A model generated the notes under the pieces. That model searched no databases. It saw only the letters and a program-made list of their open reading frames with translations, and was not told where the DNA came from. From Emiliania huxleyi CCMP1516 (taxonomy: Eukaryota > Haptophyta > Isochrysidales > Noelaerhabdaceae), in contig NW_005198091.1 of assembly GCF_000372725.1 (NCBI RefSeq), forward strand, positions 62,001 to 126,000: DNA of 64,000 bases, in the 5' to 3' direction. Positions 8,857-19,428 of this stretch are shown here, in pieces. How positions within the stretch are numbered: the stretch's first letter is position 1; the number at the start of each line of letters is the position of its first letter. Both the position numbers and the translations under genes were made by a program.

Positions 8857-11800
8857 ATGCTCTCCTCGCTGCTACTCTCCGGCGCTGCGAGCTGGGCGCC
8901 CAGCCTCGGTCCGGCGACGAGGCCGGCCGTGCGCGCCGCCCGCGTGTCGCCCGCGACCGCGGCTCCGCTCATGGTGGCGGAGCAGGCGAGGCCCGAGGCC
9001 TTTGTCGGTTCTACCTTCGGGTCGAATTCGGCCATGTTTTACCGGCAGGGGATGCTTGTGCTGGAGGACGGGACGCGGCTGCGCGGCGTCTCCTTTGGTT
9101 GCGAGAAGCCCGTCTCGGGCGAGGTCGTCTTCACGACCGGCATGGTTGGCTACCCCGAGTCGCTGACCGACCCATCGTACCGCGGGCAGATGCTGGTGAT
9201 GACCTACCCGATCGTGGGCAACTACGGCGTGCCGGACGACGAGGTTGACGAGTGGGGCCTGCCGAAACACTTTGAGTCCGACTCGATCCAGGTCACCGCG
9301 CTCATCGTCGCCGACTACTCGCACCACCACTCGCACTGGTCGTCGCGCCGCTCGCTCTCGCAGTGGCTCAACGAGCAGGGCGTGCCTGCGCTGTACGGCA
9401 TCGACACGCGGCTGCTGACCAAGAAGATCCGCGAAAAGGGCGCCCTCCGCGCCACCATCGAGTTCGACCCCGCCGTCGCCCGCGGCGGCGAGCCCGTACT
9501 GCCCGCGTTTGAGGACCCGAATGAGCGCAACCTGGTCGCCGAGGTGTCGCTCAAGGAGCCGCGCGTGTTCAACAAGGGGGGCAAGTTCAAGGTGCTGGCG
9601 ACGGACTGCGGGATCAAGTACAACATCATCCGCTCCCTCCTCCAGCGCGGCTGCGAGGTGACCCTCGTGCCGTGGGACACGCCGCTGCTGCCGCTGCTAG
9701 AGGACCACGACGGGTGAGAGCGCGCCTCGCCGCCACCCGCCCCGCCTCCTGTCGCCACCAGCCACGCCTCGCCGCCACCCGCCCTGCCTCCTGCCGCCGT
9801 GGCCTCGCGCGCAAGACAGCGCACGGCCCACACTTGGCATTTTTTCCCACCCGTTTGCCGTTCTTCCCCCATGAAAAACCCCCCCCCTTTTCTTTTCCCC
9901 CTTGTTTGGCCCCTCCCCGTCCTTGGCCCATGCCCCGCGCTTTCCATTTTGTTCCCAAAAAGCCGTCCCGCCTGAACCCCCCCCCCCCCCCCCCCGCCTG
10001 ACCCCGCCCCGCCCTCCCCCCCCCACGCCGCAGCCTCTTTCTGTCCAACGGGCCGGGCAACCCCGCGATGGCGGACAAGACGGTCGGCCACATCCGCGAC
10101 GCCATCGCCGCGATGGAGTCGGGCGAGCTGCCCGTCAAGCCGCTCTTCGGAATCTGCCTCGGCAACCAGCTGCTCGGGCGTGCCGCCGGCGCGCGCGCCC
10201 GCCCGGCCCGCACCTCGCACCCCCGCGCGGTGGCGACGGCGGGTGAGGTGCTACCTCTCTCCTGCCTGCAGGCGCGACCACGTACAAGCTCCCCTTTGGC
10301 AACCGCGGCCAGAACCAGCCCGTCGTCAACCTGCTCTCCAAGCGCTGCTTCATCACGCCGCAAAACCACGGGCGCGCGCCTCGAAGCGTGCCCGCCGCGC
10401 GAGGGGCGTCGCGTCCACGACACGGTCCGCGACGCTCCCCCCCTAGGTACGCGCTCGACGCCGACAAGCTACCCGAGGGCTGGATGCCGATCTTTGAGAA
10501 CCGCAACGACGGCTCCAACGAAGGCGGCTGCTCACCCCTCCCCCGCTTCCTGCGCCCCACACCTCTCCATCGCCCCTCCCCGCCGCCCCGCCCCGCCCCC
10601 CTGCCGCCTCCCGCCGCCCTCCCGCCCCTCGCGCCGCTCAAGACGCGCCCGCGTGCGGCCGCGCAGGCATCATGCACAAGGAGCGGCCGTGGATCACCGC
10701 CCAGTTCCACCCCGAGGCAAAGTCGGGCCCGTCGGACACCGCCTTCCTCTTCGACCTCTTCCTTGAGGCGATGGGCAACCCGGCCCTCCCGCTCACGCCG
10801 GCGCTCGAGCGGGGCAAGTACGCCGCGCCTGAGCCCAAGCCGCTGAGCAAGGTCCTGCTGCTCGGCTCGGGCGGCCTCTCGATCGGCCAGGCGGGCGAGT
10901 TCGACTACTCTGGCGGCCAGGCGATCAAGGCGCTCAAGGAGGCGGGGCTGCAGGTGGTGCTCATCAACCCGAACATCGCGTCGGTGCAGACAAACACCGA
11001 GGGGCAGGGGCAGCTCGCGGTGAGCGCCGCCGCCCTCGCCGGACGCCAGCGGCGCTTTCTCCCCCCCTCACCCCTCCCCCACCCCCCCTCCCTCGCCGCC
11101 CTCTCCCGCAGGCGGACCAAGTCTACCTGATGCCGGTGACGCCCGACACGGTCGAGACGATCATCGAGCGCGAGCGGCCCGAGGGGATCATCCTCTCGAT
11201 GGGCGGCCAGACGGGCCTCAACTGCGGCGTCGCGCTCGAGAAGAGCGGCGTGCTCGAAAAGTACGGCGTGCGCGTGCTCGGCACGTCCGTCGCCGCCATC
11301 GAGGCGACCGAGGACCGCGGCATCTTTTCGGACAAGCTCAACGAGATTGGCGAGCGGATCGCCCCCTCCTTCGCGTGCGACACGCTCGACGAGGCGCTGG
11401 AGGCGTCAAAGAACATCGGCTTCCCCTGCATGGTGCGCTGCGCGTTTGCGCTCGGCGGGCTCGGCTCTGCGCTCATCGACACCGAGGAGAAGTTCGAGGC
11501 GCACTGCCGCGAGGCGTTCGCGTCGACGCCGCAGGCGCTCGCCGCTGGCTGCGGTCGGGGGGGAGGATGGGCTGTGGCTCGGGGCCCGCGACCCTTCACG
11601 CGGGAGGTCTGTGTGGACAGGTCCTCGTCGAGAAGTCGCTCAAGGGGTGGAAGGAGGTCGAGTACGAGGTGGTGCGCGACGTGGCGGACAACTGCATCAC
11701 CGTCTGCAACATGGAGAACTTCGACCCGCTCGGCGTGCACACGGGCGAGTCGATCGTGATAGCGCCCTCGCAGACGCTCACCGACGACGAGTACCACATG

Positions 11801-14476
11801 CTCCGCACGACGGCGATCAAGGTCGTGCGCCACCTCGGCATCGTCGGCGAGTGCAACATCCAGTACGCGCTCGACCCGCACTCGAACGACTACTGCATCA
11901 TCGAGGTGAACCCGCGCCTGTCGCGCTCGTCCGCGCTCGCCTCCAAGGCGACGGGCTACCCGCTCGCCTCGGTGGCGGCCAAGCTGGCGCTCGGCAACCT
12001 CCTCCCCGACCTGACCAACTCGGTCACGCTCTCGACCACCGCCTGCTTCGAGCCCTCCCTCGACTACGTCGTCACCAAGGTGCCGCGCTGGGACCTCTCC
12101 AAGTTCGACCGCGTCTCGCGCGAGATCGGCTCGGCGATGAAGTCGGTCGGCGAGGTGATGGCCATCGGCCGCACGTGGGAGGAGTCGCTCCAAAAGGCGC
12201 TGCGCATGACGGACCCCGCCATCGCCGGCTACCAGCCGCACGACGAGTTTGTGGCCGAGAGCGAGGAGGAGCTCAACCGCTCGCTGCAGGTGCCGACCGA
12301 CACGCGCATCTACGCGATCGCCGAGGCGATGAAGCGCGGCTACTCGGTGGACCGGATCCAGTCGCTCACCGCCATCGACCCCTGGTTCCTGTGGAAGCTC
12401 AAGCGGATCAACGACATGGGCCAGATCCTCTCCGAGTACACGCCAAAGACGCTGCCCGCCGGCACGGTGCTGCAGGCCAAAAAGTCGGGCTTCTCGGACG
12501 CGCAGGTGGCGAAGCTCACCGGCTCGACCGAGCTCGAGATCCGCGCGCTGCGCAAGGCGATGGGCGTGACCCCCTTCGTCAAGCAGATCGACACCATGGC
12601 CGCCGAGTTCCCGGCCGCCACAAACTACCTGTACATGACGTACAACGGCGACGAGCACGACCTCGACTTCGAGGACAAGGGGACGATGGTGATCGGCTCG
12701 GGCGTGTACCGGATCGGCTCGTCGGTCGAGTTCGACTGGTGCTCCGTCTCGGCCATCCGCGCGCTGCGCCAGCTCGGCAAGAAGTCCGTGATGGTCAACT
12801 ACAACCCCGAGACGGTCTCGACCGACTTCGACGAGTGCGACCGCCTCTACTTCGAGGAGCTCTCGCTCGAGCGCGTGCTCGACGTGTACGAGCAGGAGGG
12901 CTGCGAGGCCGCCATCGTCTCGGTCGGCGGCCAGATCCCAAACACGTGCGCCGCCCCCTCCCTCGCGGACCGGGCGCCCCGACCCCCCGCCAAACCCACC
13001 CCGACCCCCCGCGGCCGCCCGCAGGCTCGCGCTCAAGATGGGCTCGACCGGCGTCAACGTCGCCGGCACGTCGCCGACGATGATCGACACGGCCGAGGAC
13101 CGGAACAAGTTCTCCGCGCTCTGCGACCGCGTCGGCATCGACCAGCCAGAGTGGCAGCTGCTCACCTCGCAGGAGGACGCGCTCGCGTTTTGCTCGCGCG
13201 TCGGCTACCCGTGCCTCGTCCGGCCGTCGTACGTCCTCTCGGGCGCGGCGATGAACGTCGCCTACTCGGAGGGCGAGCTCACCGGCTTCTTGACGGAGGC
13301 GACGCAGGTCTCCAAGGAGCACCCCGTCGTCGTCTCCAAGTTCATCGAGAACGGGCGCGAGATCGACGTGGACGCGGTGGCGCGCGACGGCAAGGTGCTG
13401 CTGCACGCCGTGTCGGAGCACGTCGAGAACGCGGGCGTGCACTCGGGCGACGCGTCGCTGATGCTGCCGCCGCAGACCCTCGACTCTGCCGACGTGGCCA
13501 AGGTTGAGGAGATCACGCACAAGCTCGCCGCGGCGCTCGAGATCACCGGCCCCTTCAACATGCAGCTCATCGCAAAGGACGGCGAGGTCAAGGTGATCGA
13601 GTGCAACCTGCGCGCCTCGCGCTCGTGCCCCTTCTCGTCCAAGGTGATGGGCGTCAACTTCATCGAGACCGCCACCAAGGCGATGGTTGGCGCGCCGATC
13701 GACGAGCGCGCGCCCGAGCCGCCCGACGACTATGTCGGCGTCAAGGTGCCGATGTTCTCCTTCCAGCGTCTCAAGGGCGCCGACCCGTCGCTCGGCGTCG
13801 AGATGGCCTCGACGGGCGAGGTCGCCTGCTTCGGGCCGGACCGGCACGACGCCTTCCTCAAGGCGATGCTCTCGACGGGCATGAAGCTGCCCAAGAAGAA
13901 CATCCTCGTCTCGATGCAGGAGCGGCTCTTCGCCGAGGCGGTGCCGGCGGTGCGCAAGCTGCAGGAGCTCGGCTACACGCTCTTCGCGACCAAGAAGACG
14001 TCCGCCTACCTCGAGGAGCAGGGCGTGCCGGTGACGATGCTCAACTACGCGGAGGACGGCGTCGAGCCCTGCATCGACGACTACATCCAGCGCGGCGACA
14101 TCGAGCTGGTGCTCATGTTCTCCAACCAGTTCTCGCAAAACATCCTGACCAACTACGCCATCCGCCGGTGCGCGCTCGCCCCTCCCCACCCTGCCGTGTC
14201 CACTCGCGCGTCCGCCCCTCGCACGCCGCCCCCCGCCCGCCCACCCACCCACCCGCCCGCCCGCCCACCCACCCGCCCGCCGCCCGCCACCACCGCCTCC
14301 GCGTGGTGACCAGGCTCGCCGTCGACTTTGGCGTGCCGCTCATCACCAACGTGCAGGTGGCGCAGCTGCTCGCCGACTCGCTCGAGGCGACCAGCACAGA
14401 CATCGCCAAGCCAAACGGGGTCGGCCTCGACCCTCGCAGCCTGCACGAGTGGTACGGCTCGGCTGCCAGCCAGTGA
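8857..14476 (+). CDS. Carbamoyl-phosphate synthase, fused glutaminase and synthetase, likely plastid-targeted
   Basis: Makes carbamoyl phosphate from glutamine, bicarbonate and 2 ATP, the first step toward pyrimidines and arginine. Nine exons: 8857-9713, 10034-10188, 10272-10371, 10447-10523, 10667-11019, 11112-11534, 11621-12945, 13025-14167, 14314-14476; 1,531 residues. Order: small-subunit domain, class I glutamine amidotransferase (nucleophile Cys in GICLGNQ; His and Glu in QFHPEA), two ATP-grasp halves ([34 protein letters not shown]), and an MGS-like regulatory domain ([14 protein letters not shown]) ending in WYGSAASQ. No ATCase or DHOase follows, so it is not CAD. The leader [15 protein letters not shown] resembles a signal peptide with an ASA-aromatic-P plastid motif. 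Boundaries were chosen to restore conserved blocks; four introns require GC donors. Confidence 0.93.
10189..10271 (+). other. GC-AG intron in the CPS gene
   Basis: Donor gcgcgc, acceptor cctgcag. Splicing gives [13 protein letters not shown], matching the conserved glutaminase block. The only GT alternative leaves a 29-base intron and inserts about 20 unconserved residues. The neighbouring introns 10372-10446 and 10524-10666 also start with GC, at HG|YALD and NEG|IMHKE. Confidence 0.75.
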
Positions 14477-15001
14477 GGGCGGCTGACGGTTCATTATAGT
14501 TTGGGCCTCGCTCAATTCGTCCTTTGAGTGCGATCGGATGACGAGCCGAGGCCCTTGACTAGGGGCGCACGAAGGCGGGGGAGCACGCGCAGCACGCGCA
14601 TGTGGTGCTATCTCTGCACAAGCACACGCTGTCGGGGGAGGGGGAGCCGTGTTGTCTAGTGACTCGTACAAGGGCTGTGGCAGTGTGGGGCCCGCGGTGT
14701 ACCATGTCTATGTCTGCATGTCGGTTAAAGCTCCGTAGAGAAAGAGCTAGCAGCTACAAAAGAGATAAAGCCGCGTAGAGAAAGACAAAATAAAACGGAT
14801 ACCGCCCATCGGAGGAGCCACGTGCGGGAGCGAAATGCACTTGGAGCACTTGGAGCACTTGGAGTGCAGTCATTAACCTCACATCCAGGAAATGAGAATT
14901 ATCTTTCGCCCCGACGAAGATCGAACTAGGAACTTCGAAGCGCCCGTCGCCGCCCGTCGCGCCACTTTTCGCGCGCCGGCCGCCGGCCGCCAACCGCGCG
15001 C
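14477..15001. other. Intergenic, no gene recognised
   Basis: Contains a short triplicated acttggagc motif at about 14837-14865 and no convincing frame. Part of it may belong to the 5' end of the Fringe-like gene, whose N-terminus is incomplete. Confidence 0.45.
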
Positions 15002-16818
15002 ATGCCCTGGCGCCAGCAACGCACCCGCCCAAAGCGAGGCTCGTACTGCCGTCGCGTGTGCCGGCAGACGTGCGCGAGCGACGGCGTCTGTCGCGACGGC
15101 GGCCACGGTGCGCACTCGGGCAACCGGCCTCAGTGCGCTTACGGCGAGGACTGTGCTGACTGCGGCAAGCGCGCACTGTGCACGCCCGCCGGCACTGGGA
15201 TGGAGCTGCCCATCGACGCCCTCCGGCGAGGCACGCGCACGCCACTGCTGCTCTCGCAGCTCCTCTTTGTCGTGATGGGCTCGCACCGGCTGCGGGCGCG
15301 CTCGGCGCTTGCGCAGGCCTCCTGGTGCACACAGCAGCGCGCGCAGTGCCTCTTCGTCCTCGACGAGCCGGGACGGCGGCGACAAGGCGAGCACGACGAG
15401 GCCACCGAGGCCGAAGCAGGCGGAGCAGCGAAGGATGGCCAGCCGGGCGACTCTGCCACCGATGGCGGCACTGAGGCTGGCAGGAGGCTGCGAGCGGTGA
15501 CGTTTGATGCGGCGCGCGACTGGGGCGACCGATACGCGCAACCTGGCTCACCCACCTCGGGCGAGATGCCCGTCGTGCGCATCCGCGGCGCCGCGCCTCC
15601 TCGCCGCTGCGTGTGCAACGAGAGCGACGTGACGGCCGGCGACAGAGGCGAGAGCTTCTTCTGTCGGCAGCACCGCGCCGCGACGCTCGAGGCGCAGTAC
15701 CGCTTCCTCCCCGCGCTGCAGCACGTGCGCTCCTCGCCCCGCTTCGAGCGGGGCGACCTGCGCTGGGTCGTCCTCGTCGACGACGACTCGTTTGTCTTTG
15801 CGGAGCGGCTGCGCGCGCCAGCAGATGCTGCAAGAGCAGAGACACCTGCAAGAAGGAGGCACTCGCTCCGGCGGAGGGCCACCATCACGCGCCTGCCGCC
15901 TCAGACGCGGCATTCACAAAGACGGCCGATGCCACAGAGGGCCGCGTGGTTCGCGTCTTCACCGCTCTGGCCATCTGTCCTCACCGCCCTATCCCGCCTG
16001 CTCCCCGCCGCCTGCAGGCGCGCCCTCCTCGCGCTCCTCGACGAGGAGGCGCCCCTCTACACGGGCGACTTTGTCTCGTCGCCGCAGGCCTTCCGCCGCT
16101 CCGGTGTGCAGGACTTTGCCTGCGGCGGAGGCGGTACCGTCCTCTCCGCCGCCGCTCTCCGCCGCATGGACGTCGCCGCATGCATCGAGCGATACCACTC
16201 GCGCTGCATGCAGGCCGAACCCTTCGCCCAGCACCTGTGCATCTGCCCAAGGCACGTCCGTGACAAGCCTAACGCCGTGCTTCGTAGTCGGACTGGATGA
16301 TTGGCGGCTGCGCCGCGGCGCACAACGTCTCCTTTGTGAGGCAGCTCGGCTGCTCCACCTGCGACAAGAGGCACGCCGCGTACCTCGGCGCCTCGGGGCT
16401 GCTGCAGCGCTCCTTCAACTCCGCGAGCTGCTTCTTCGCGCAGAACTTGCCGGGAGGCGCGCGCCCGGCAATGCGCGCGCCCGCCGTCGTTCACGGCATC
16501 CCGCACGCGACGTGGAAGCGCTTCGCCGCCGAGTATGCGAGCGGCCGCCGCCGCAATGTCGAGGCCGAGGCGAGGGCGAGAGCGCGCGCGGAGCAGGAGC
16601 ACAAGGCGCGCGCAGCAGAGGAGGCGGAGGCGGCGGAGCTTGCGCGCGCCGAGGCGCCGCTGCTAGACTCGTTTGCGAAGGCGGCGCCGCCGCCGCCGCC
16701 TCCGGGCGGCGAGGCCGGGGCGGGAGAGGGCGAGGCGGCGGCCGACCCGTACAGCAGCATGCCGCGCGCGGTGCAGCTGATGCTGCGATCGACTGGAACT
16801 GGTCCTGCTGTGGGGTGA
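15002..16818 (+). CDS. Fringe-like glycosyltransferase (GT31-type) with Cys-rich N-terminal motif
   Basis: Probably a Golgi sugar transferase. Exons 15002-15810, 16018-16213 and 16288-16818 give about 511 residues. The N-terminal region carries C..CRQTC..DGVCRDGGHGA..C..GEDCADCG, a Cys-rich module I recognise from algal surface or secretory proteins. The catalytic part starts near LLFVVMGSHRLRAR. It has the metal-binding triad in WVVLVDDDSFVF, then PLYTGDF and DFACGGGGTVLSAAAL, which fit Fringe/GT31 enzymes. The C-terminus is an Ala/Glu/Arg coiled coil and a Pro/Gly tail. Both introns use GC donors: 15811 gcgcgcgcc restores ERL-RALLALLDEE, and 16214 gccgaa restores CMQ-SDWMIGGC. No signal anchor is visible, so a 5' exon is likely missing. 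Confidence 0.72.
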
Positions 16819-17074
16819 TAAGTTGTGCAATGTGCGGCTAGCCCAGCGCGCAGCATCCGGGTGGTTGGAGTGGGGGAGCGTCGCGTACAGAGTGCTGGTG
16901 GACTCTACAACTCGCATAATGTACACTTCATACCCCGTACACATTTTGTGAGAAATGTGGCGGCACACATGCGATATATGCAAAACGAGAAGAATCGGCG
17001 CGCTCACAAGCGGCATGGGAGACCCCTGCACATTCCACGGCCGTCGTCACCAGCCAGAATGAATCAAAGAGCTT

Positions 17075-17487
17075 TCATGTCTCGTTCTTGATGTAGTCCG
17101 CGATGTAGGGAAGAGGGATGAATAGTGCACCCGCGGCGATGTCACTCCGTATCGTCGGACAAAGTTGGCCACCTTACGCAGGACGCCGTGGTTGTGTTGC
17201 TCGATGTAATACCACTTGGTCTCGTGCAGCGACTCCTGGAAGCTCCGGTTCATCGTGCGGTGCATCACGACGTAGTTGCGCGGGTGGTCGATGCCGCCCC
17301 AGCGGGACGGTACGACGAGGTCAACGTCAAACATCGTCTCCCTGCCGCCCGTGCTCGTCGCGATCGTCTTGGGGACGTAGCCGCGATCGTCTTGGCCACC
17401 GCGCGGCTCGAAGTAATGCTTCAGCGGGCGGAACTTGAACGTGCTCGCCGACATGTCTTCAAACTCGTCCTTGATCAGCTGCTGCAT
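17075..17487 (-). pseudogene. Frameshifted small gene, weakly HNH-like, antisense to dynamin 5' end
   Basis: From ATG 17487 the frame reads MQQLIKDEFEDMSAST, then DVDLVVPSRWGGIDHPRNYV and VMHRTMNRSFQESL. After about 17153 the coding sense moves to the next frame, ending GALFIPLPYIADYIKNET and a stop at 17075. One missing base near FVR explains this. The V-V-P-x-x-x-G-G-x-x-H-P-x-N-Y pattern recalls HNH nuclease cores, but the leading His is Leu here, so this is only a resemblance. Its 5' end overlaps the dynamin-like frame by about 35 bases. It may be a decayed mobile or foreign gene. About 135 residues if intact. Confidence 0.45.
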
Positions 17488-19104
17488 CGCGCCGGGCTTG
17501 AGGGGGAACAACAAGATCTGCACTCGGATGCCGATCAAGCTGAGCCTGATCAACTCGGGCGACTCCGAGTCGCGGGTGACCTTGAAATTTCCAGGCCGGG
17601 TCGACCTCGTCGTCACCGAAGCGGACGCTGCCTCTGCCGTCGGGAAGCTCATGTCCGAGGTGGTGCCGCCCGGGCACGGCGTCATCGACGAGCAGCTCAC
17701 CATCGAGGTGCGCAAGCCGTCGGTGCCGACGCTCGACCTGGTCGACCTCCCGGGCATCGTCGCCGCGTCGATTGAGGGCGAGCCTGCCGACATGATGTCT
17801 CGCACGCGCGCGCTGAGCGAGCGCTACCTTCGCGACCACTCGACCATCGTCGTCGCCGTCGTGCCTGCCAACATCACCCGCGTGCGCGACAGCCAGGCCA
17901 TCCAGCTCGTGCAGGCGGCCAAGAAGGAGGAGGTCACGCTCGGCGTGCTCGCCAAGGCGGACCTCGCGCACGACCCGCGCTACAAGCAGCGCAAGCAAAC
18001 CACGCCCTACTGGCAGCTCAAGGACCGCCTCGCGGGCAAGGCGGACGACATGGTCAAGCTGCTGAGCTGGGTTGCAGTCAAGAACCGCGACACGCTCGTC
18101 GAGGAGGAGGAGGCGAGCAGCCTGCAGGAGTCGTGCGAGACGGAGCGCAAGTGGTTCGTCGACGAGGCCAAGCTCGGCGGCGAGCAGTGCGGGATCGCCG
18201 CCCTGCTGTCCCACCTTGACGCCCTCTTCACCCTCTACATCACGCAGACGTGGGTGCCGGCGGCGGTCAGCCAGCTCGAGCAGGAGTCTGCGGGCATCGC
18301 CGCGCAGATCGACGAGCTCGGCCGCCCGCCCTCGTCCTTCATGCTGGACGAGCTGCTCGCCGCCTTTACCGATGCCTTCACCGAGGTGCGCGGGTTCATC
18401 ACGAGGTCGCAAAGGACTACGTCTCGAGCATCGTGGCGCAGAAGGAGATCTCATCGGCTCTCCAGGCCGCGATGCAGAGCGGATCCTCCTCCCACCCGAC
18501 GATCCGGACGGCCATCTTCAGGAAGATGCTCAAGCAGAAGCTGGTCGACGGCCTGCCCGGGCTGCTCCCGCTCTTCACCGAGTTCGTTGTCAAGGCGGTC
18601 AAGGCCGCCTTCTCTTCCGACATCAAGCCGCCCCTCCGCCTCGAGCGCTTTGAGGTCCTGCGCGACGCGCTGTGCGAGGCGAGCGGCATGCTACTCGAGG
18701 GTTGCCTCGACGGCTTTGTCGAGAGCGCGGCGCAAACGATGACCCTCCACCTCATGGGGCAGGTTGGCGACCCCGTCTGGTCGGGTGGCGACTACGTCAG
18801 TGGCAAGGTGCCGCGCATCATCGCGGAGGTGGCGCTGCGCGAGCTCATCGTCCCGGTCGTCATGCAGCCGGACGAGCTGCGCAAGACGCTGCTTGCCAGC
18901 GTCCATTCGGTGGCACCGCCGCGCCCAAGCCGCAAGCGCAAGGCCGCCGCCGGGGGCGAGGCGTCCGCCTCTGCCGCGACGGACGCCGACGGACCGGCCG
19001 ACGTCTCCCACCTGCTGATCGAGTCCTGCGCCGCCAAGCGCACTGAGCTGGTCGCGCGCAAGCACCACCTCTTCGTCGCCCTGGCGGAGCTGCGCAAGCT
19101 TTGA
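17453..19104 (+). pseudogene. Dynamin-like GTPase, 5'-truncated and frameshifted
   Basis: Dynamin-superfamily large GTPase. Visible motifs are ICTRMPIKLSL (switch I region), TLDLVDLPGIV (G3, DxxG) and GVLAKAD (G4, variant of TKLD), followed by a helical middle region to LFVALAELRKL. The P-loop is absent: the N-terminus reads MSSNSSLISCC where GxxSSGKSSL would be expected. At about 18398-18410 the frame changes from ...EVRGFI to EVAKDYVSSIVAQKE. One missing base in ttcatcacgag explains it. Either both defects are assembly errors plus a missing first exon, or this is a decaying copy. A second broken gene lies antisense at its 5' end, favouring local degeneration. Confidence 0.65.
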
Positions 19105-19428
19105 GCGAGGGCAGGCGCCGGGCGGGTTGCCTCGGGAGAGGCCGCTGGTAGTGTCAGCGAGGGGGGCCGGGGCGCAGGGCCAGGGGGCGCCGCGCTACGG
19201 CTCTAGCGCGCAGCGCGGCTCGACAGCGCGGCGCGGCCGGGGTACGCCTCGTCGCGCGCGCGTGCGTACTCCTGCATGACGAGCGTACAGCTTTTTAGGC
19301 GCAAGGCGGGGCGCGGGGGACGAGTGTACACGTAGAACGTACCCATGTACGTACCCCCTAGAGATGGAAGTGTATTTCGAAGTGTTTATTGATGATTATG
19401 CAGAATGTAACGACATATGATGCCGTAC
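19105..19428. other. Intergenic between convergent genes
   Basis: The final 80 bases (from 19350) are AT-richer than their surroundings and probably form the exonuclease 3' UTR. No gene is seen. Confidence 0.5.

Noticed and set aside
10189-10271. Reading the CPS frame through the segment, with a 29-base GT-AG intron at its end
   Set aside because: It inserts about 20 unconserved residues ([16 protein letters not shown]) into a highly conserved glutaminase block and needs an implausibly short intron.
11123-14252. Very long open frames on the minus strand opposite the CPS gene
   Set aside because: They are shadows of the conserved plus-strand coding sequence: composition is His/Arg/Val/Glu-rich and no domain is found.
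17459-18454. A 331-codon minus-strand frame opposite the dynamin-like gene
   Set aside because: Arg/Leu/Asp/Glu-rich shadow of the dynamin coding sequence, distinct from the shorter 17075-17487 frame that does look coding.
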